Assembly: GCA_037127315.1 (NCBI GenBank)
Contig: JBBBDQ010001293.1
Location: 2,974,501 to 3,038,500, forward strand
DNA from: Ascarosepion bandense
Lineage: Eukaryota > Mollusca > Cephalopoda > Sepiida > Sepiidae
Length of the DNA stretch: 64,000 bases
Direction of reading: 5' to 3'
Positions 63,485 to 64,000 of this stretch are shown piece after piece. The stretch's first letter is position 1. Every line of letters starts with the position of its first letter. The notes beneath the pieces were generated by a model. That model saw nothing but the letters and a program-made list of their open reading frames with translations. It did not search any database and was not told the DNA's origin. Position numbers and translations under genes: made by a program.

Positions 63485-63640
63485 TAATTCCAGCTTTAGT
63501 TGTAGTCCCCGGATTGATTAGAAAACGGTTCCGATACACTCATTGAAGGGATTCCTAGTAGAGACTGCCTTACAGAAATACAAAACGTTGGACTCACAAG
63601 CGTAGCTCAGACATTAGAAAGAATTTTTTCGGTGTAAAAT
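63485..63640 (+). pseudogene. LINE-C C-terminal fragment
   Basis: IPALVVVPGLIRKRFRYT, then in another frame GIPSRDCLTEIQNVGLTSVA, QTLERIFSV and a stop. This is the same ending as the 62200 copy, more diverged. Confidence 0.72.
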
Positions 63641-63834
63641 AATTTTGATCTTATTTTTCCCTCTTTTTTTTACTAAAATGATCAGTCGAAAATGTCATGA
63701 AGCCATTTTTTACTTTAGACCTGTGCTTGGAATTTGAAAGGAAAGGAACATGCAACCAAAATCAAAGGAAATAATAATAATATTACTATTATTTGTCTCC
63801 TTTACTATTTTGCATATCATTAATAGCTAATTAC

Positions 63835-64000
63835 CAGTCAAATTAACAAGACAGAATGTGGTTATAAAATAGCCCAAAAGAAAAAAAATCTATCTATTTT
63901 ATATAGATGACTTAAAGTTGTATGCTAAGAATGATAATGAGCTGGAAGGTCTTCTACAAACTGTGAAATGTTTAGTGAAGAAATTGAAATGAAATTCAAT
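63835..64000 (+). pseudogene. LINE-C reverse transcriptase, partial, runs off the window
   Basis: IYLFYIDDLKLYAKNDNELE, GLLQTVKCLVKKLK at 63885-63990: the DD pair of RT motif C in the YIDDLKLYA context characteristic of this family, followed by the expected helix. There is a stop soon after (63988), and the window ends, so I cannot tell whether the full copy is intact. Confidence 0.72.

Overview
This window is repeat-rich, AT-rich metazoan DNA, most likely from a cephalopod mollusc (octopus-like). That is inferred from the mixture of abundant SINEs, 5'-truncated LINEs, Tc1/mariner relics, a Penelope-like element, very long (ATCT)n and (TA)n arrays, and the absence of any compact gene layout. 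I find no confidently intact host protein-coding gene. Nearly every recognisable protein fragment is a transposase or a reverse transcriptase, and most are broken. Two GC-richer patches (13760-14020 on the minus strand, 14340-14662) are the only places where a host exon or promoter is worth considering.

Mobile families, named here for cross-reference. LINE-A is a CR1/Jockey-group non-LTR element known here only from its 3' half; it has about ten copies plus isolated 3' tails (545, 3955, 17104, 41226, 45113, 46622, 56845, 58265, 60764). LINE-B is RTE-like, with one long uninterrupted 567-codon frame at 53700-55403 and six decayed fragments. LINE-C is a further non-LTR family with a YIDDLKLYA motif (16065, 62200, 63485, 63835 to the window end). 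A Penelope-like element lies at 31690-33420. Tc1/mariner-type transposase relics lie at 2848, 13326, 18690, 35635, 44170, 50548, 51175 and 55690. A 350-bp solo LTR with a 5-bp target duplication sits at 40021-40370.

Short elements. The commonest SINE has a conserved body and a 3' hairpin. One complete copy (19317-19698) carries a 5S rRNA-derived head, a 12-bp target duplication and a different 3' module. Further 5S-derived heads are at 36780, 37287, 43262 and 45908. A second SINE has a tRNA-Gln-like head (20530, 28466, 29408). A third element carries tRNA-like promoter boxes followed by a hammerhead ribozyme core (7080, 23014, 25725, 33781-34305, 38260). At 33781-34305 three ribozyme cores stand 172 and 170 bp apart, the layout expected of a retrozyme. 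A separate hammerhead-like fold with well-paired stems I and III is on the minus strand at 13170-13250.

Layout. 1-11 kb: LINE-A and Tc1 relics, a GA-rich degenerate 190-bp satellite and LINE-B pieces. 11-20 kb: foldback and MITE-like elements, mariner relics, an inverted SINE pair, LINE-C and LINE-A copies, and a mariner split by the 5S SINE. 20-29 kb: tRNA-derived SINE, giant (ATCT)n array and dispersed repeats. 29-34 kb: 156-bp minisatellite on a LINE-A tail, LINE-B, Penelope element split by a SINE, hammerhead array. 34-48 kb: palindrome, tRNA-like relic, 5S-headed repeats, a microsatellite-linked tandem triplication, LINE-B with solo LTR, near-identical LINE-A copies. 48-64 kb: a largely featureless stretch, mariners, the best LINE-B copy nested in a SINE, MITE and palindromes, a polypurine tract and LINE-C copies. 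These elements do not form a pathway. They interact as autonomous retroelements, short passengers that share their 3' ends, and nested insertions that give a relative order of events.
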